Shown: piece after piece, positions 61,477 through 64,000 of the stretch
Numbering within the stretch: position 1 is the first letter of the stretch
How the letters are laid out: every line of letters begins with the position of its first letter
Assembly (NCBI RefSeq): GCF_036965045.1
Contig: NZ_JBALOV010000035.1
Span: forward strand, 62,001-126,000
DNA from: Ferdinandcohnia sp036965045
GTDB taxonomy: Bacteria; Bacillota; Bacilli; Bacillales; Bacillaceae_L
Length of the DNA: 64,000 bases
Direction: 5' to 3'
Notes under the pieces: model-generated
The model's database searches: none
What the model saw: only the letters and a program-made list of their open reading frames with translations
Told to the model about the DNA's origin: nothing
Made by a program: the position numbers and the translations under genes

Positions 61477-62485
61477 GGCTTATTTAAAAGCTCTTGCAGT
61501 TGGAGTGGTGCTTGCTGTTCTCGGCACTTTTATCCAGCTCCCCTATTACGTAACAAAGCCTGGAATGGCGACAGAGCTTGATCCAATTATCAATGTGGAG
61601 AACGGCTTTGAAGAAGAAGGAGAATTCATGTTAACAACCATTCGCATGGGGCAAGCCAATATCTTTAGCTATTTCTTCGCGAAGTTCCAAAAGTATCATG
61701 AAATTTTACCAATTAACCATGTCAGACGTGACAATGAAAGTGATGAGGAATATTCTAATCGACAGTTATTTTATATGGAGGATTCACAGGAATCTGCGAT
61801 TACCGTCGCTTATCAGCATGCAAACAAACCTGTAACGGTCAAAAACCACGGGATATACATAATGGGTATCGTTGAAGGAATGCCTGCGGAAAAAGTACTA
61901 AAAGCAGGTGATCGAATCTTTAAAGTGGATGGAAAGCAAATACAAGAACATACAGAGTTTATGGAATACGTGGCGAAGAAAAAGGAAAATGACGTCATCA
62001 AAATCTCAGTGGAACGAAACGGGGAAGAGAAAACAGTTTCTGTACCACTCGCACCTTTTCCAAACAATCCAGACAAAATTGGAATTGGAATTGAATTAAT
62101 TACAGATATTGAAGTTGTGACCGATCCGAAAATTGAAATTGATACAAAAAAAATCGGAGGTCCCTCTGCAGGACTTATGTTTACGCTAGAGATTTATAAT
62201 CAGTTAACCGAAAAAGATTTAACACATGGATTACGTATTGCTGGAACTGGAACCATTAATATCGATGGACAGGTTGGCCCAATTGGCGGGATTGGTCAAA
62301 AAATCGTTGCTGCCGATCACTCCGATGTAGATATTTTCTTTGCTCCAAATCAAAATGGTGCAGCAGATTCGGATTATCAGCAAGCACTAGCCACCGCAAA
62401 GGACATCAACAGCGATATGAAAATCGTTCCTGTTGATACCTTTGAAGATGCACTACGCTATTTAGAGAATCTTGAAGTGAAATAA
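61457..62485 (+). CDS. ddcP: PDZ-Lon-type membrane protease YlbL (DdcP)
   Basis: 342 residues. One N-terminal membrane anchor (~9-28), a PDZ domain (~125-200: GIVEGMPAEKVLKAGDRIFKVDG, in parts) and a Lon-type Ser-Lys protease domain with Ser237 in GGPSAG and Lys282 in GIGQK. In B. subtilis this protease removes the cell-division inhibitor YneA after DNA repair (checkpoint recovery). Start codon lies inside ylbK. Confidence 0.93.
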   Translation: MKKKRNKAYLKALAVGVVLAVLGTFIQLPYYVTKPGMATELDPIINVENGFEEEGEFMLTTIRMGQANIFSYFFAKFQKYHEILPINHVRRDNESDEEYSNRQLFYMEDSQESAITVAYQHANKPVTVKNHGIYIMGIVEGMPAEKVLKAGDRIFKVDGKQIQEHTEFMEYVAKKKENDVIKISVERNGEEKTVSVPLAPFPNNPDKIGIGIELITDIEVVTDPKIEIDTKKIGGPSAGLMFTLEIYNQLTEKDLTHGLRIAGTGTINIDGQVGPIGGIGQKIVAADHSDVDIFFAPNQNGAADSDYQQALATAKDINSDMKIVPVDTFEDALRYLENLEVK

Positions 62486-62490
62486 TCAAA

Positions 62491-62525
62491 GAAACAGTCG
62501 CTACCAAATGGGGCGACTGTTTTTA
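62491..62525. terminator. Bidirectional terminator between ylbL and ylbM
   Basis: AAACAGTCGC and GCGACTGTTT with an ~11-nt loop; converging genes. Confidence 0.85.
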
Positions 62526-63764
62526 AAGGTATACTCGTTGTTCTTCATTATAGCGAATCGGTGGTGTGGCGTATTCCTGTCGTAGAAGTTGGCTGCGATG
62601 AGGTTCAGGAAAAATAGCTAAGTAGGTTTGGGCAGCCTTCCAATCAAGTAAAAAGAGTTCATCAGAAAATCCTGCCGCTTTTGAGAGTATTGGAAGCTGA
62701 ACATCCTTTTTTATGTTATTTAAATACCTCTGTCCTTTTTGGGACATCCCAAGTAAACGAATATAGGTTGCAATCGGGTTTTCATTGATTGGCTTTAACT
62801 GTTCCTTTGTTGTGTTTGTTAAAATATGCACACATAGTCTTTGTAATCTTGTCCATGTATAGCGTTTTGTTTTTATTTTTTCCATAAAGTCTTGGAAAGA
62901 GATGGCTTCTGAAATATAAGTGAGTAACCTATTTTCAATCCCTTCTTCTGCTTCATATATATTTGCTAATTCAGAAGAGGTAGATGTAAGCAGTTTGTAT
63001 TTTAATAATGTAAAATAATCCTCCCAACGATGGAATAGGCGATTCTCCTCATAATAGAAAGAAAGCCATTCGGCAGTAGAGTCGGGGAGAAAATTTTTAA
63101 TTTCATCAATTTTTTTTTCAGCAGAGAATAAGGATTTTCGAATGCTCGTTGCACTAGCAATTGAATCATGTGAAAATGTTTCGTCATGATAGTCAGCAGA
63201 CGTTCTCATGATGGTTTCTGCTTTAATTGAACTATTTTGGTCATGTATGGCTTTAACATAATGATAGCCCAAAATATTATTTGGTTTTGATAAATCCACG
63301 TATGTCTTATAATTTGCAAGCGAAGAATAAGCTAGAGATGCTGCTTTTGGATAGCTATAACCCTCTTTTACATATTGCCGGGTGTTGTAATCATACGTTT
63401 GTTGGTTTTTTTTCATAAACTCAACAGTAGCTTCGAAGTCATGGATTGTTCCATTTTCACTGCCAAAGCAAACTTCCTTACAATGAAGAGCACTCAAAAG
63501 TGAAATCGCACCGTTAGCAAAGATTTGCGCTTTTTGAGTCGCAAATGCATAGGGTAATTCAATGACGATATCAATGCCTGCTTCCAATGCCATTTTGGTT
63601 CTCGTCCATTTTGATACTAGAGCAGGTTCTCCCCTCTGGAGAAAGTTTCCGCTCATCACTGCAATGATACATTCCGCATTTGTCTTCCTTATCGTTTCAT
63701 CAAGATGGTACTTATGTCCATTATGAAATGGATTATATTCAACAATTACACCAACAGCTTTCAT
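62523..63764 (-). CDS. tmcAL: tRNA(Met) cytidine acetate ligase TmcAL
   Basis: 413 residues; ATG at 63764 (MKAVGVIVEYNP) chosen after AAAGGGTGA, shorter than the frame from 63803. Nucleotidyltransferase-like motif VEYNPFHNGHKYH (H-x-G-H), GNFLQRGEPA, KWTRTKMALEAG and a C-terminal alpha region. It activates acetate with ATP and acetylates C34 of elongator tRNA-Met. Corresponds to ylbM. Confidence 0.93.
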   Translation of the reverse strand: MKAVGVIVEYNPFHNGHKYHLDETIRKTNAECIIAVMSGNFLQRGEPALVSKWTRTKMALEAGIDIVIELPYAFATQKAQIFANGAISLLSALHCKEVCFGSENGTIHDFEATVEFMKKNQQTYDYNTRQYVKEGYSYPKAASLAYSSLANYKTYVDLSKPNNILGYHYVKAIHDQNSSIKAETIMRTSADYHDETFSHDSIASATSIRKSLFSAEKKIDEIKNFLPDSTAEWLSFYYEENRLFHRWEDYFTLLKYKLLTSTSSELANIYEAEEGIENRLLTYISEAISFQDFMEKIKTKRYTWTRLQRLCVHILTNTTKEQLKPINENPIATYIRLLGMSQKGQRYLNNIKKDVQLPILSKAAGFSDELFLLDWKAAQTYLAIFPEPHRSQLLRQEYATPPIRYNEEQRVYL

Positions 63765-63868
63765 CATTTCACCCTTTATTAAAATTATCATTTTAAATAT
63801 CATTTAATTGGAAAAGCTGATATAGTAGATAAGTATCTACACACCAAGTATAGTGTAAAGAAAAAATA

Positions 63869-63897
63869 TTGACAAATGTAATCGGCAAAGCTATAAT
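63869..63897 (+). promoter_or_regulatory. Consensus sigma-A promoter of yceD-rpmF
   Basis: TTGACA, 17-nt spacer, TATAAT: full match to the vegetative consensus. It fits the high demand for ribosomal protein L32, expected just downstream. Confidence 0.92.
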
Positions 63898-63927
63898 TAC
63901 CTTTGTTGCGCTTCGAGGTGATTTCAA

Positions 63928-64000
63928 TTGAAATGGACAATTAATCAATTAAATCAGTTGGCTCGAAAAGGCCTAATGATTGATGAAACTGTTGATGTAA
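63928..64000 (+). CDS. ylbN: YceD/DUF177 protein YlbN (5' part only)
   Basis: TTG start after CGAGGTGATT; the 24 codons in the window give MKWTINQLNQLARKGLMIDE and four more residues, matching the start of YlbN/YceD, a family linked to 23S rRNA synthesis and placed before rpmF (L32) in most bacteria. Cut by the window edge. Confidence 0.85.
   Translation, partial: MKWTINQLNQLARKGLMIDETVDV

Noticed and set aside
1..64000. Defence islands, prophage, secondary-metabolite clusters or transposases.
   Set aside because: None of the reading frames shows integrase, transposase, nuclease-defence or synthetase motifs; gene order is typical core Bacillaceae throughout.

Overview
The window is chromosomal DNA of an endospore-forming member of the Bacillaceae. 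Four things support this: low G+C; strong AGGAGG-type ribosome binding sites with many GTG and TTG starts; sporulation genes (YlaJ and YlbJ types); and gene order that follows the Bacillus subtilis chromosome in long blocks, in order ykyB/ykuE/ykuJ/ykuL/ccpC/ykuS, yknUV, ktrC/rnjA/rpoY/def/ykyA/pdhABCD/slp/SR1/speA, yktABC, ylaF-typA-ylaH-ylaI-ylaJ-ylaK-ylaL-ylaN-ftsW-pyc, and ctaA/ctaBCDEFG followed by ylbB to ylbN. No phage, plasmid, insertion sequence, tRNA, rRNA or CRISPR array is visible.

Layout. 1-2000: a two-gene cassette coding a tandem-repeat lectin-like propeller and a glycoside-hydrolase-like protein. 2-9.8 kb: ykyB, a PAS-GGDEF-EAL cyclic-di-GMP protein, Tat-exported phosphoesterase YkuE, a DUF3993 protein, an MBL hydrolase, ykuJ, ykuL (darB), ccpC and ykuS. 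10-14.4 kb: a heterodimeric ABC exporter and the potassium channel gate KtrC. 14.5-18.4 kb (mostly minus strand): RNase J1, RNA polymerase epsilon, peptide deformylase, lipoprotein YkyA. 18.9-23.9 kb: the pyruvate dehydrogenase operon. 24-27.3 kb: slp, a small membrane protein with a structured leader, a DUF1885 protein, the dual-function RNA SR1 with its peptide SR1P, and speA. 27.5-38.8 kb: housekeeping and conserved unknown genes including typA, ylaN and ftsW. 38.8-50.5 kb: pyruvate carboxylase, then heme A synthesis and the caa3 cytochrome oxidase with its assembly factors. 50.6-64 kb: the ylb region (CBS, CAP-domain, Y-complex, rsmD, coaD, YlbJ-YlbM), ending in the first codons of yceD.

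How the genes connect. Much of the window handles pyruvate and respiration: PdhABCD (pyruvate to acetyl-CoA), Pyc (pyruvate to oxaloacetate), CcpC (citrate-responsive control of the TCA cycle), SR1/SR1P (under CcpN, the gluconeogenic repressor), and CtaA-CtaG (heme A and terminal oxidase). Two likely cyclic-di-AMP receptors, DarB and KtrC, lie here, and DarB is reported to act on Pyc in B. subtilis.

The most interesting material is between the conserved genes: a probable minus-strand small RNA with C-rich loops between ylbG and rsmD; a 23-residue cationic amphipathic micro-ORF beside rpoY; a 21-codon leader ORF overlapping pdhA; a structured leader that may hide the ribosome binding site of a small membrane protein; the SR1 locus with an exact CcpN box; and a dispersed intergenic repeat family. 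Product names rest on recognition of motifs, length and gene order; no database search was run.
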